This document shows, piece after piece, positions 16,840-25,717 of a stretch of 64,000 nucleotides of DNA. The position numbers were made by a program, and so were the translations under genes. The notes below the pieces were generated by a model. It was not told the origin of the DNA, did no database searches, and was given only the letters and a program-made list of their open reading frames with translations. The stretch lies in the NCBI RefSeq assembly GCF_043195095.1, contig NZ_JBAFWN010000008.1; one strand, 5' to 3'. The stretch comes from NCEH01 sp043195095 (lineage in GTDB: Bacteria; Pseudomonadota; Alphaproteobacteria; Rhizobiales; Xanthobacteraceae). Position 1 is the first letter of the stretch, and each line of letters begins with the position of its first letter.

Positions 16840-17991
16840 TCAGTCGTCGGTGCGATGCACGTCGTGGACGACGATGGCCGTGCTCTTGTCCGGCTTCACC
16901 AGCCATTGCGGATGGCGCAAGGTCTTCACCGTATCCTCGAAGCCCGACGCCCAATGGTCGCGCATGGAGCTGCCGGAGAATTCGTAATCCTTGAAGTCGC
17001 GCTCGTAATCCTTCTCCTGATAGATCAGGTGGCAGATATTGACGGCGCCCGACTTCTCGTAATCGGAGATCACCTGAAGGTCTTCCTCGGTGCGCAACTG
17101 CTCGGGAATGCGCAGCACCGCTTCCGCATGCTTGGAGCGCAGCAATTGCACCCGGCGGAACAGGTCCGTGGTGTAGCGCGTGCGGCTGGAATAACCGATG
17201 TCCTTCTGCCGTTCGATCACCTGGAACATGTCACGGGGCAGATCGCCGCGCGCGGAGAACAGATCCACCTGGAACACCAGCGCGCCGGGATGGTCCGGCT
17301 GGTCCAGCAGCCATTGCAGCGGGGTGTTGGAGACCACGCCGCCGTCCCAATAATATTCGCCGTCGATGCGCACCGGCGGGAATGCCGGCGGCAGGGCGCC
17401 GGAAGCCATCACATGCTCGGGACCGATGCGGTGGGTGGTATTGTCGAAATAGATGAAGTTGCCGGTGCGCACGTTTGCGGCGCCCACGGAAAAGCGCTTC
17501 GCACCATTGTTGATCAGGTCGAAATCGACCAGCTTCACCAGGGTCTCACGCAAGGGTTCGGTGTCGTACAGGCTGGTGGCGTTTGCCGAGCCGGTGGGCA
17601 GCAGCCAAGGATTGGGAAAGCGCGGCTTGAAGAAGCCCGGTTGACCCAGATTCATGGTGACCATCGCGCTCATCTGGTTGCGCAGCGCGCGGAACACGTC
17701 GCCATCGGGCGTGAACGGCCAGATCTTGCGGCCGGAGACCGTTTCCCAGAATTCCCGCAGGCGGGGAATGCGGTTTTCCGGCGTGTTGCCGGCAATGATC
17801 GCGGAATTGATGGCGCCGATGGAGACGCCGGAAATCCAGTTGGGCTCGGCGCCGGCGATCGAGAGCGCCTCATAGACGCCCGCCTGATAGGCCCCGAGCG
17901 CGCCGCCACCCTGGAACACCAGCGCGACCCGGTCGTAATCCTTGACGATCTCGCTGATATCGTTTGGATTTTCACAGATCCGCGTGCGCAT
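16840..17991 (-). CDS. Patatin-like phospholipase
   Basis: Lipid acyl hydrolase with a Ser-Asp dyad, 383 residues from 17991. The oxyanion loop is FQGGGALGAYQAGV, the nucleophile elbow is GVSIGAINSA, and the dyad Asp is in YYWDGGVVSNTPL. A C-terminal extension of about 130 residues (MFQVIERQKDIGYSSRTRY onward) resembles the domain often fused to bacterial patatins of this group (DUF3734 type). No signal peptide is visible, so the protein is probably cytosolic or membrane-peripheral. In-frame starts also exist at 18003 (ATG) and 18033 (GTG). I chose 17991 because GGGGAAAG lies just upstream. Confidence 0.88.
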   Translation of the reverse strand: MRTRICENPNDISEIVKDYDRVALVFQGGGALGAYQAGVYEALSIAGAEPNWISGVSIGAINSAIIAGNTPENRIPRLREFWETVSGRKIWPFTPDGDVFRALRNQMSAMVTMNLGQPGFFKPRFPNPWLLPTGSANATSLYDTEPLRETLVKLVDFDLINNGAKRFSVGAANVRTGNFIYFDNTTHRIGPEHVMASGALPPAFPPVRIDGEYYWDGGVVSNTPLQWLLDQPDHPGALVFQVDLFSARGDLPRDMFQVIERQKDIGYSSRTRYTTDLFRRVQLLRSKHAEAVLRIPEQLRTEEDLQVISDYEKSGAVNICHLIYQEKDYERDFKDYEFSGSSMRDHWASGFEDTVKTLRHPQWLVKPDKSTAIVVHDVHRTDD

Positions 17992-18105
17992 GTCTTTCCC
18001 CATCAGCTTGCCGGCCAGCGGCCCGTTCAGCACGCGCGGGGTGAGGCGTCTGCGCCACCCCGCGCCGGATCATGCCGTCGTGTTTGAAGAAGGCAGAATC
18101 AGGCA

Positions 18106-18142
18106 CCGGAGCGCAAGCGCCAAAAGGCGGCGCGCGCTCCGG
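18106..18142 (-). terminator. Hairpin downstream of acetoacetate decarboxylase gene
   Basis: CCGGAGCGC and GCGCTCCGG enclose a second pair GCGCC/GGCG with an AAAA loop (TTTT in the minus-strand RNA sense), giving a long GC-rich stem directly after the adc stop at 18149. It probably ends or stabilises the adc transcript before the patatin gene on the same strand. Confidence 0.45.
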
Positions 18143-18148
18143 GCCGGA

Positions 18149-18895
18149 TCATTTCGGTTCGGCCATGTAGTCATAAACCACTTCGCCCATGCCGAGCGTC
18201 AGGTCGGCGCGCAGGTGCAGGGCGGAAACCACTTCCAGCACCGGCAGCTTGGCGACATCCGCCATCACATGCGGGTAGAGGCCGAGCGCGGCCGGGCCGG
18301 TCCAGCATTCCTTGAGCTGGATGTCTTCCAGATAATAACGCACCAGCTCGCAAATCCGCGGGGTGGCATCCACATGGGGGATGATCTTGATGAGGAAGCT
18401 CGGAGTCTTCAGGGCGGCGAGCACCGCGTCCTTGTCGGCCTGCTTGTGCTTGTAGCCCATGGTGGCTTCCACGCACAGGGTCTTGCCATAGTGCAGGCGG
18501 CCGACCAGGACGTCCTTTTCCACTTCCATCTTGGGGTGGGCATACTTCTTGGGGAAGCCCCACAGCTCGCGGCCGCCGGCGATCGGCGCCTCGTCGTCCA
18601 GATACATGGAATGGACGTAGCCGCCTTCCACGCCGTTGAGCTTCACCGGGATCACCTGTCCGGTCTCGGTATAATCGCCGAAGCCGGTGGAATCGGGCAT
18701 GCGGATGAATTCGTACTTCACCAGCGGCTCGTACACCTCGAGCGGCTCGGGCACGACGCGGCGCAGGGCCTCGATGTCGGTGCGGTAGGTGATGATCATG
18801 AACTCGCGGTCGAAGAAGCGGTAGGGTCCCGGCGGATAAGCGGGATTCGTCAGGGGCATGGAGTAGGCGTTGCGGCGAACGTCCTCGATCTTCAT
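18149..18895 (-). CDS. adc: Acetoacetate decarboxylase
   Basis: Converts acetoacetate to acetone and CO2 through a Schiff base. The 248-residue product is close in length to the clostridial enzyme. The reactive lysine pair is Lys116-Lys117 in ELWGFPKKYAHP. The catalytic glutamate (Glu77 in DYTETGQ) and Arg-containing N-terminal segment (YPPGPYRFFDREF) are in the expected places. I took the ATG at 18895 (MKIEDVRRNAYSMP), nine codons inside the longest frame. It may draw on acetoacetate from PHB breakdown or leucine catabolism, both encoded in this window, although the genes are not adjacent. Related enzymes can act on other beta-keto acids. Confidence 0.9.
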   Translation of the reverse strand: MKIEDVRRNAYSMPLTNPAYPPGPYRFFDREFMIITYRTDIEALRRVVPEPLEVYEPLVKYEFIRMPDSTGFGDYTETGQVIPVKLNGVEGGYVHSMYLDDEAPIAGGRELWGFPKKYAHPKMEVEKDVLVGRLHYGKTLCVEATMGYKHKQADKDAVLAALKTPSFLIKIIPHVDATPRICELVRYYLEDIQLKECWTGPAALGLYPHVMADVAKLPVLEVVSALHLRADLTLGMGEVVYDYMAEPK

Positions 18896-19074
18896 GGAGC
18901 ATCTCCGACCGGCATGGTGCATCTCGCGCCTGCGAGATGACGCTGACGTTAGCCGATAGCCGCTCGACGTGACAGCCCCGCGACGATCACAAGCAGGCAG
19001 CGGCGCGGGCGCGATCCATGCGGCCCCGCGGTGCAGGGCGCGAACTTCACCCCGCCCCCGTGCAGCAGAACCTC

Positions 19075-19266
19075 GTCATGCACGTGCTTGTCCCGTGCAT
19101 CCACGCGGCACCGCTGGCATCGGCTTTTCAATCCCCGCGCGGGCGGCCCGGCGTGGATGCCCAGGACGCCCCCGGCCATGACGGCTTGTAAAAGAAAGAC
19201 CATGTCGCGCACCCGCCGTCAGGTGCCTCGACGCGGCACCAGACTGCTGAAGGTCGATCGGTCCTA
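19075..19266 (-). repeat. 191-bp repeat element, copy 2 (inverted)
   Basis: Read on the minus strand it begins TAGGACCGATCGACC and ends ACGTGCATGAC, 192 bases, matching copies 1 and 3 throughout, including the terminal hairpin. The leading TAG is the stop codon of the WD40-type gene. It takes up about half of the 368-bp gap between that gene and adc (18896-19263). The remainder, 18896-19074, shows nothing I can assign beyond the adc promoter. Confidence 0.85.
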
Positions 19267-20268
19267 GAATTCCAGCAGCCCGGCGCTTCCGCCCGCCGTG
19301 CCGAACGCCACCGCGCCGCCGTCCTTGCGCCAGGCGATGGCCGAGACGGGGGAAGCGTCGGGCGCCCGCAGCAGGATTTCCGCGCCGTCGGTCAGGCGCA
19401 CCATCAGCACCATGCCGTCGTCATAGCCGCACGCCATCACCGGGTCCTTGGGATGGCACGCCACCACCGTCACGCGCCCGCCGCTCGCCGAGGGCGCCTG
19501 CATGGAGGGCTGCTTGCCGATGGGGCCGTCCTTGGTGGCGAACGGCCAGAGCACCACCTCGGTGGAACCGGAGGAGGCCAGCCACTTTCCGTCATGGGTG
19601 AATTCGAAACTCTTCACCCGCGCCGGATAGCCGGTCATGCGCATGTGCGCGCCGTCGGCGAGGCGCCAGCCGTGCAGCGAGGGTTCCTGCATGGTGGTGA
19701 TGATGAAGCGCCCGTCCGGCGAATAGGTGACGCCGAGATGGGAGCCCTTCCATTCCAGCACCTCGGGCTTCGCGTCGGCGGCGTTGGGATACCACAGGCT
19801 CACCCCGCCATAATGCGCCACCGCCACCCGCAACCCCTTGGGGGCGAAGGCAAGGCCGCCCACCGTCGAGGGTGCGGCAAAGCTGCGCACCTCGCCCTTC
19901 GCCGGCACCAGGAAAGCGCTCTTGCCGGCGGAATAGGCGACGGAGCCGTCCGGCCCCAGCGCGATCCGGTCGATCCAGCGGCCCTTCTGGGTGGCGATGG
20001 TCTTCGCTTCACCGGTGGCGAGCACCTCCCTCACCTTGCCGTCATCCCCGCCGGTGACAAGGCGCTGCCCGTCGCCGGCGGCGCACAGCACCACGCCGTC
20101 ATGCAGCGCGAGCGTGCTGTCCGTCGCCGGGAACAGCGCGGCGCCAGCCTCGGAGATGAAGACGCAGGTGCCGCGCAGGAAGGCGGCGGCGGCGGTCGCC
20201 CCGTCGAGGGCGAAGGTGCGCACCTTGTCGGTGAGCGAGGACGGCGTGGACGGCATTTCGGGCGACAT
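19264..20268 (-). CDS. WD40-repeat beta-propeller protein
   Basis: About 334 residues made of WD-type blades: repeats of roughly 40 residues containing G.DGKVR, SPDGRFIIT, THDGKWLASSG and S.V.LW, giving about seven blades and hence a complete propeller. No signal peptide or membrane segment is seen, so it is probably a cytosolic scaffold; the partner is unknown. Propellers of this kind are uncommon in bacteria but recurrent in alphaproteobacteria next to hrpB or cobW-type genes. Possible starts are 20268 and 20298 (ATG inside a hairpin); longer frames to 21132 run antisense to hrpB and are rejected. The TAG stop belongs to repeat copy 2. Confidence 0.75.
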   Translation of the reverse strand: MSPEMPSTPSSLTDKVRTFALDGATAAAAFLRGTCVFISEAGAALFPATDSTLALHDGVVLCAAGDGQRLVTGGDDGKVREVLATGEAKTIATQKGRWIDRIALGPDGSVAYSAGKSAFLVPAKGEVRSFAAPSTVGGLAFAPKGLRVAVAHYGGVSLWYPNAADAKPEVLEWKGSHLGVTYSPDGRFIITTMQEPSLHGWRLADGAHMRMTGYPARVKSFEFTHDGKWLASSGSTEVVLWPFATKDGPIGKQPSMQAPSASGGRVTVVACHPKDPVMACGYDDGMVLMVRLTDGAEILLRAPDASPVSAIAWRKDGGAVAFGTAGGSAGLLEF

Positions 20269-20271
20269 TCC

Positions 20272-20298
20272 ATGAAGGCGGTCGGATGCCGCCTTCAT
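20272..20298 (-). promoter_or_regulatory. Perfect hairpin just upstream of the WD40 gene start
   Basis: ATGAAGGCGG and CCGCCTTCAT are exact 10-base complements around a 7-base loop, ending three bases from the chosen start at 20268. In the minus-strand mRNA it would fold over the ribosome-binding region, or contain the start codon if translation begins at 20298. No Shine-Dalgarno is visible for either start. Confidence 0.4.
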
Positions 20299-20406
20299 AA
20301 GCCAAGGCCGCCGGCTTGTCCCGCCATTGGGCTGCGCGGAAGGCGCCGCTCTGGATTTCCCCGCGTTTTGATGGCCTAAGGGGCGGCTCCCTCGGTCGCC
20401 ACGCTT

Positions 20407-22890
20407 ATGTTCGACACCCGCCTGCCCATAGACGATGTGCTTCCCCTCCTGCGCGAGACGCTGCGCGCGCGGGTGAGTGCCGTGCTGGTCGCCCCGCCGG
20501 GCGCGGGCAAGACCACGCGCGTGCCGCTGGCGCTGATGGACGAGCCCTGGGTCGCGGGCCGGCGCATCCTGGTGCTGGAGCCGCGCCGCCTCGCGGCCCG
20601 CGCCGCTGCCCACCGCATGGCGCAGACGCTCGGTGAGCGCGTGGGCGATCGGGTCGGCTACCGGGTGCGCCTGCGCTCGGAAGTCTCCCGGCGCACCCAG
20701 ATTGAGGTCATCACCGAAGGCGTCTTCACCCGCATGATCCTGGACGATCCGGAATTGTCCGGCGTCGCGGCGGTGCTGTTCGACGAATATCACGAGCGCA
20801 GCCTGGACGCCGACCTCGGCCTTGCCCTCTCGCTCGAGTCCCAAGGCGCGCTGCGCGAGGACCTGCGCCTGCTGCCCATGTCGGCGACGCTGGATGGCGC
20901 CCGCGTCGCCGCGCTGCTGGGCGGGGCGGGCGCGCCGGCGCCGGTGGTGGAGAGCGAGGGCCGGGCCTTTCCCGTCACCACCCGCTATCTCGGCCGCGAT
21001 GCCCGCTCCCCCATCGACACCCAGGTGGCGGACGCGGTGAAGACCGCGCTTGCCGCCGAGCGCGGCTCGGTGCTGGCGTTTTTGCCCGGCGCGGGCGAGA
21101 TCCGCCGCACGGAAAACCTGCTGCGCGCTCAAGTGCGCGATTCCGCCGTCGATATCGTGCCGCTCTATGGCGCGCTCGATGCCGCCGAGCAGGATCGCGC
21201 GGTGCTGCCCGCCCCGGCCGGACGGCGCAAGGTGGTGCTCGCCACCTCCATCGCCGAAACCAGCCTCACCATCGAAGGCGTGCGCGTGGTGGTCGACGGC
21301 GGGCTTGCCCGCGTGCCGCGCTTCGAGCCGGACGTGGGGCTTACGCGGCTGGAAACCGTGCGCGTGTCCCGCGCCGCCGCCGACCAGCGGCGCGGCCGCG
21401 CGGGCCGCACGGAGCCGGGCGTGTGCTATCGCCTGTGGGGCGAAGGGGAGACGGCGAGCCTTCAGCCCTTCGCGACCCCGGAAATCCTCGCCGCCGACCT
21501 CTCCGGCCTGGTGCTCGATCTCGCGGTATGGGGCGTGCGCGATGCCCGCAGCCTCGCTTTTCTCGATCCGCCGCCGCTGCCCGCCCTCATCGAGGCGAAG
21601 TCATTGCTGGGGCTGCTGGGCGCGCTCGACGAAGACGGCGCGGTGACGCCGCTCGGCCAGCGCATGGCCCGCCTGCCCCTGCCGCCGCGCCTCGCCCATA
21701 TGGTGGTGATGGGCGCCGATGCCGGCGCGGCCGCGCTGGCATCCGAAATCGCCGCGCTCCTGGTGGAGCGTGGACTCGGCGGCGAGAGCGTCGATCTGCT
21801 CCACCGCCTGGAGGAATTCCGCCGCGACCGCTCGCGCCGCGCGGACGACGCCCGCCGCCTCGCGGAGCGCTGGGGCGATCTTGCCGGCGCACGCGGGGCG
21901 AAGACGGTGGAGCCTCCCTCCCCCGCGGCCTTGCTGGCCCTGGCCTTTCCCGACCGGGTGGCGAAGGCGCGCGGCGACGGCACGCGCTTCCTCCTGGCGA
22001 ACGGGCGCGGCGGGGTGATGGAGCCGTCCGCCGCGCTCGCCAAGGCGCCGCTGCTGTCGGTCGCGGAGATCTCCGGCCGGGCGGAGGCGGCGCGCATCTC
22101 GCTTGCCGCCGCGCTGTCCGAGGAGGAGCTGGAGCGCCTGTTCGCGGGCGAGATCCGCACCGGCACCGAAATCGGCTTCGATGCCGAGGCCGCCGCCGTG
22201 CGGGCGCGCGAGACGCGGCGCCTGCGCGCGCTCGTGCTGGCGGACCGGCCGCGCCCGGTGCCGACGGGTGCGGAAACCGCGCGGGTGCTGGCGCAGGGGA
22301 TCGCCGCGCTCGGCCTTGCCCGCCTGCCCTGGACGGCGGCGCTTGCCCAATGGCGCGACCGGGTGGAATTCCTGCGCCATGCGGAAGGCGAGGCGCAGGG
22401 CTGGCCCGACCTTTCCGACACGACCCTCGCCGCCTCGGCGGACGCCTGGCTCGCCCCGTTTCTCGACGGCAAATCATCGCTTGCCCAGATCGGCGCGGGT
22501 GATCTCGGCAACGCGCTTCACGCTCTGCTGCCCTATGCGCTCACCGCCCGCCTGGAGGCGGAGGCGCCGACCCATTTCGATGCCCCCTCGGGCTCGCGCC
22601 TGCCCATCGACTATGAAAATCCCGAAGGCCCGCTGCTGGCGGTGCGGGTGCAGGAACTGTTCGGTCTCACCCGCCATCCCGCCATCGCGGGGGGCAAGGT
22701 GCCGCTGATTCTCTCCTTGCTCTCGCCCGCGCACCGGCCGATCCAGGTGACGAAGGATCTGCCGCAATTCTGGCGCGGCTCCTGGCGCGACGTGCGCGCC
22801 GAAATGCGCGGGCGCTATCCCCGCCATCCCTGGCCGGAGGACCCGGCGAGCGCGCCGCCGACGCACCGGGCGAAACCGCGCGGCACCTGA
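20407..22890 (+). CDS. hrpB: ATP-dependent helicase HrpB
   Basis: DExH-box RNA-helicase-like protein of 827 residues, the normal HrpB length. Motif I is PPGAGKTTRVP (Lys35), motif II reads DEYH within LFDEYHERSLDADLGLAL, motif III is MSATLDG, and motif VI is QRRGRAGRTEPG. The DEAH-associated helical region and HrpB-specific C-terminal domain (ending in RYPRHPWPEDP) follow. HrpB is widespread in proteobacteria, but its cellular task is poorly defined. It is divergent from the WD40 gene, with 138 bp between the starts. The final residues (PTHRAKPRGT) show the usual basic tail. Confidence 0.95.
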   Translation: MFDTRLPIDDVLPLLRETLRARVSAVLVAPPGAGKTTRVPLALMDEPWVAGRRILVLEPRRLAARAAAHRMAQTLGERVGDRVGYRVRLRSEVSRRTQIEVITEGVFTRMILDDPELSGVAAVLFDEYHERSLDADLGLALSLESQGALREDLRLLPMSATLDGARVAALLGGAGAPAPVVESEGRAFPVTTRYLGRDARSPIDTQVADAVKTALAAERGSVLAFLPGAGEIRRTENLLRAQVRDSAVDIVPLYGALDAAEQDRAVLPAPAGRRKVVLATSIAETSLTIEGVRVVVDGGLARVPRFEPDVGLTRLETVRVSRAAADQRRGRAGRTEPGVCYRLWGEGETASLQPFATPEILAADLSGLVLDLAVWGVRDARSLAFLDPPPLPALIEAKSLLGLLGALDEDGAVTPLGQRMARLPLPPRLAHMVVMGADAGAAALASEIAALLVERGLGGESVDLLHRLEEFRRDRSRRADDARRLAERWGDLAGARGAKTVEPPSPAALLALAFPDRVAKARGDGTRFLLANGRGGVMEPSAALAKAPLLSVAEISGRAEAARISLAAALSEEELERLFAGEIRTGTEIGFDAEAAAVRARETRRLRALVLADRPRPVPTGAETARVLAQGIAALGLARLPWTAALAQWRDRVEFLRHAEGEAQGWPDLSDTTLAASADAWLAPFLDGKSSLAQIGAGDLGNALHALLPYALTARLEAEAPTHFDAPSGSRLPIDYENPEGPLLAVRVQELFGLTRHPAIAGGKVPLILSLLSPAHRPIQVTKDLPQFWRGSWRDVRAEMRGRYPRHPWPEDPASAPPTHRAKPRGT

Positions 22891-22995
22891 TCCCTCCTGA
22901 CGCCGCAGCATCTCCAGTGCCGAAAGCGGAGGGCCCAGCTTGCGTTAGCTGCCGCCATCGTCCATCAAAAGGCCTGGGGCGAACTGGGAGGACGA

Positions 22996-24486
22996 ATGGT
23001 GGGGCCAAATCCGGAACGTGAAACCGCAAGGCCGCATGCCCCCCGCACGGGGGCCGGATTGCGCCTTCTCACCGGCACCCTGGCCGCCCTCCCCGTCCTG
23101 CTGAGTGCCTCGCTCGCCCAGGCCGCCTTGCCCGGCGCGGCGAGCATCAACGGCGCCGACCTGAACCTGCTGTGGGGCCTGCCGTTCGCCGGCATGCTGC
23201 TGTCGATCGCGCTGTTTCCGCTGCTCGCCAACCATTTCTGGCACCATCATTACGGCAAGGTCGCGCTGTTCTGGGCCGCTTGCTTCGTGGTGCCGTTCGC
23301 GCTCACCTACGGACCCAGCCTGACCCTGCACGAAGTGGTGCATACGGCGGCTCTGGAATATATTCCTTTCATCATTTTGCTGTTCTCGCTGTTCACGGTG
23401 TCCGGCGGCATCCTGATCGCCGGCAACATCCACGGCACGCCGCTGACCAACACCGCGATCCTCGCCTTCGGCACCGTGATCGCCAGCCTCATCGGCACCA
23501 CCGGCGCCTCCATGGTGTTGATCCGGCCGCTGCTGCGGGCGAACGACAACCGCCGCTACAATGTGCATGTGGTGGTGTTCTTCATCTTCCTGGTGTCGAA
23601 CATCGGCGGCTCGCTGACCCCGCTCGGCGACCCGCCGCTGTTCCTGGGCTTCCTGAAGGGCGTCAGCTTCTTCTGGACCACCACCCATCTGCTGCACGAC
23701 ACGGCGGTGGTCGCCGGCCTCCTGCTGCTGGCCTTCTATTTTCTCGACCGCTATTTCTATTCCAAGGAAACCCCGCCGCCGCTGGTCGATCCCACACCGG
23801 ATACCGAGCACGTCACGGTGCGCGGATTGCAGAACGTGCCGCTGCTGATCGGCATCATCGGCGCCATCCTTTTGAGCGCGCTGTGGAAGCCGGGCATCGG
23901 CTTCGACGTCTACGGCACCCGCGTGGAGCTGCAATGGGTGGTGCGCGACGTGCTGCTGATCGCCATCGCCTTCGTGTCGCTCGCCATCACGCCGCGCCTC
24001 GTGCGCGAGCGCAACGGCTTCGACTGGGAGCCAATCCTGGAAGTGGCGAAGCTGTTTGCCGCCATCTTCCTCACCATCATCCCGGTCATCGCCATCCTGC
24101 GCGCCGGCGCCACCGGCGCGCTCTCTCCCCTGGTGGACCTCGTCACCGACCCGAACGGCGAGCCGGTGAACGTCTGGTACTTCTGGCTCACCGGTATCCT
24201 GTCCTCGTTCCTGGACAATGCGCCGACCTATCTCGTCTTCTTCAACCTCGCCGGCGGCGATGCCTATCGCCTCATGGGGCCATTGCAGGTGACGCTGGAG
24301 GCGATCTCGGCGGGCGCGGTGTTCATGGGGGCCATGACCTATATCGGCAACGCCCCCAATTTCATGGTGCTCTCCATCGCGCGCCATCGCGGCGTGAAGA
24401 TGCCGAGCTTCTTCGGCTATATGGGCTGGTCCTGCCTGTTCCTGCTACCCTGCTTCGCGCTCATCACCCTTCTGTATTTCATCTAG
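22996..24486 (+). CDS. Sodium:proton antiporter / citrate-transporter-like membrane protein
   Basis: Polytopic inner-membrane protein of 496 residues in the ion transporter superfamily (CitMHS/NhaD/ArsB fold). After a short polar N-terminus come about 12 to 13 hydrophobic segments. Two re-entrant-type motifs are visible, LIGTTGASMVLIRPLL with SNIGGSLTPLGDPPLFLGFLKG in the first half and SSFLDNAPTYLVFFNLAGG with YIGNAPNFMV in the second. Those paired motifs define the subgroup usually annotated as sodium:proton antiporter. The transported ion is inferred. The ATG at 22996 follows a GGGAGGA ribosome-binding site. It stands alone, codirectional with hrpB. Confidence 0.82.
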   Translation: MVGPNPERETARPHAPRTGAGLRLLTGTLAALPVLLSASLAQAALPGAASINGADLNLLWGLPFAGMLLSIALFPLLANHFWHHHYGKVALFWAACFVVPFALTYGPSLTLHEVVHTAALEYIPFIILLFSLFTVSGGILIAGNIHGTPLTNTAILAFGTVIASLIGTTGASMVLIRPLLRANDNRRYNVHVVVFFIFLVSNIGGSLTPLGDPPLFLGFLKGVSFFWTTTHLLHDTAVVAGLLLLAFYFLDRYFYSKETPPPLVDPTPDTEHVTVRGLQNVPLLIGIIGAILLSALWKPGIGFDVYGTRVELQWVVRDVLLIAIAFVSLAITPRLVRERNGFDWEPILEVAKLFAAIFLTIIPVIAILRAGATGALSPLVDLVTDPNGEPVNVWYFWLTGILSSFLDNAPTYLVFFNLAGGDAYRLMGPLQVTLEAISAGAVFMGAMTYIGNAPNFMVLSIARHRGVKMPSFFGYMGWSCLFLLPCFALITLLYFI

Positions 24487-24564
24487 AAGACGATCCGTAT
24501 CGCCGGCGTCCGGGAGGACGCATTCACCGGGGCGCGCCGGGCCGTTGCCGCGATTAACCGGGCT

Positions 24565-24594
24565 CTTCTCCCGTCCCGGGCGGGGCGGGAGAAG
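24565..24594 (+). promoter_or_regulatory. Long hairpin abutting the ribosome-binding site
   Basis: CTTCTCCCGTCCCG and CGGGGCGGGAGAAG form a 14-base stem (one T-G wobble in RNA) with almost no loop. The stem ends two bases before the GGAG at 24597-24600 that serves the ATG at 24608. It could be the terminator of the antiporter gene or a structure limiting translation of the next gene. Confidence 0.45.
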
Positions 24595-24607
24595 ACGGAG
24601 CGAAGCC

Positions 24608-25669
24608 ATGTCCTTCACCCGCGAACAGATCGCCGCCGCAGCCGCCGACGCCGCGATCGCGCCGGACGCGGTGGCGCGGCTGCTGGCCGCCTTGCCGGCC
24701 GACCCGTCCCCCCACGCCGCCGCGATGGCGCGGCCCCGCTTCGATCTGACCCATCTGCTCTGGTACGGCGGGGCGCTGACCATCATCGGCGCCATGACCC
24801 TGTTCGCCACCCTCGCCTTCGCGCAGATGGGCGGGACCGCCCTGGCGCTGACCGCCATCGCCTATGCCGGGGTGTTCCTGATCGCCGGCGAGCAATTGTG
24901 GCGGCGCGGGCTGACCACGCCGGGCGGATTGATGATCGCGGTCGCGGTCGGCATGGCGCCGCTCGCGGTGTTCGGCATCCAGGACACGCTCGATGCCTGG
25001 GGGCCGGGGGGGACCCCGGGCACCTATGTGGATTTCTATCGCTGGATCCACGGCAGCTGGCTGCCCATGGAGTTCGCCACCCTCGCGGCGGGCGCGCTCG
25101 CCCTTTATTTCTACCGCTTTCCCTTCATCGTCGCGATCATGGCATTCGCGCTCTGGTTTCTCTCCATGGACCTTGCCCCGGTGCTGTTCCACGCGCCGGA
25201 CCTGAGCTTTGAGGAGCGGCGCGACGTCTCGCTCTATTTCGGCCTTGTGGTGCTGGCGATCGCCTGGGCGGTGGATCTCGCCGCCACGCGCGCCGATTTC
25301 GCCTTCTGGCTGCATCTGGTCGCGGCGATGACCTTCTGGGGCGGGTTGAGCTTGCACGACGGCGGCACCGAATGGGCGATGGCGCTTTATTGCCTGATCA
25401 ATGTGGGGCTGGTGCTGCTCGCCATCTTCCTGGCGCGGCGCGTCTATGCCGTCTTCGGGGCGATCGGCATCTGCATCTATGTCGGGCACCTGGTGGGCGA
25501 GGTGTTCCAGGATTCGCTGCTGTTTCCGTTCGCGCTCTCGGTGCTGGGGGCGGCGGTGATGGGTGCGGGCCTGTGGCTGTACCCGCGCCGTCAGGCCTTC
25601 GCGGCCTGGATCGACCGCACCCTGCCCGCCCCGCTCCGGCGCCTGCGCCCGGCGCACGCGCGCGGCTGA
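24608..25669 (+). CDS. Polytopic membrane protein of unknown function (DUF2157-like)
   Basis: A 353-residue protein with a soluble N-terminal stretch of about 50 residues (SFTREQIAAAAADAAIAP...), then about ten hydrophobic segments. The arrangement (short helical head, then LLWYGGALTIIGAMTLFATLAF) resembles DUF2157-type membrane proteins, for which no activity is established. Two charged loops (around TPGTYVDFYRWIHGSWLP and FHAPDLSFEERRDVSLYFG) are likely exposed. It ends in an Arg-rich tail. GGAG lies 8 bases before the ATG. I do not assign a function. Confidence 0.72.
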   Translation: MSFTREQIAAAAADAAIAPDAVARLLAALPADPSPHAAAMARPRFDLTHLLWYGGALTIIGAMTLFATLAFAQMGGTALALTAIAYAGVFLIAGEQLWRRGLTTPGGLMIAVAVGMAPLAVFGIQDTLDAWGPGGTPGTYVDFYRWIHGSWLPMEFATLAAGALALYFYRFPFIVAIMAFALWFLSMDLAPVLFHAPDLSFEERRDVSLYFGLVVLAIAWAVDLAATRADFAFWLHLVAAMTFWGGLSLHDGGTEWAMALYCLINVGLVLLAIFLARRVYAVFGAIGICIYVGHLVGEVFQDSLLFPFALSVLGAAVMGAGLWLYPRRQAFAAWIDRTLPAPLRRLRPAHARG

Positions 25670-25717
25670 CCATCCGGATGAAAATCGCACCGGCGGTCGT
25701 TAAGGAAACGGCTCAGG

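Noticed and set aside
19264..21132. 622-residue frame extending the WD40 gene
   Set aside because: The extra N-terminal half is antisense to hrpB and lacks blade repeats. The propeller is complete from about 20268.
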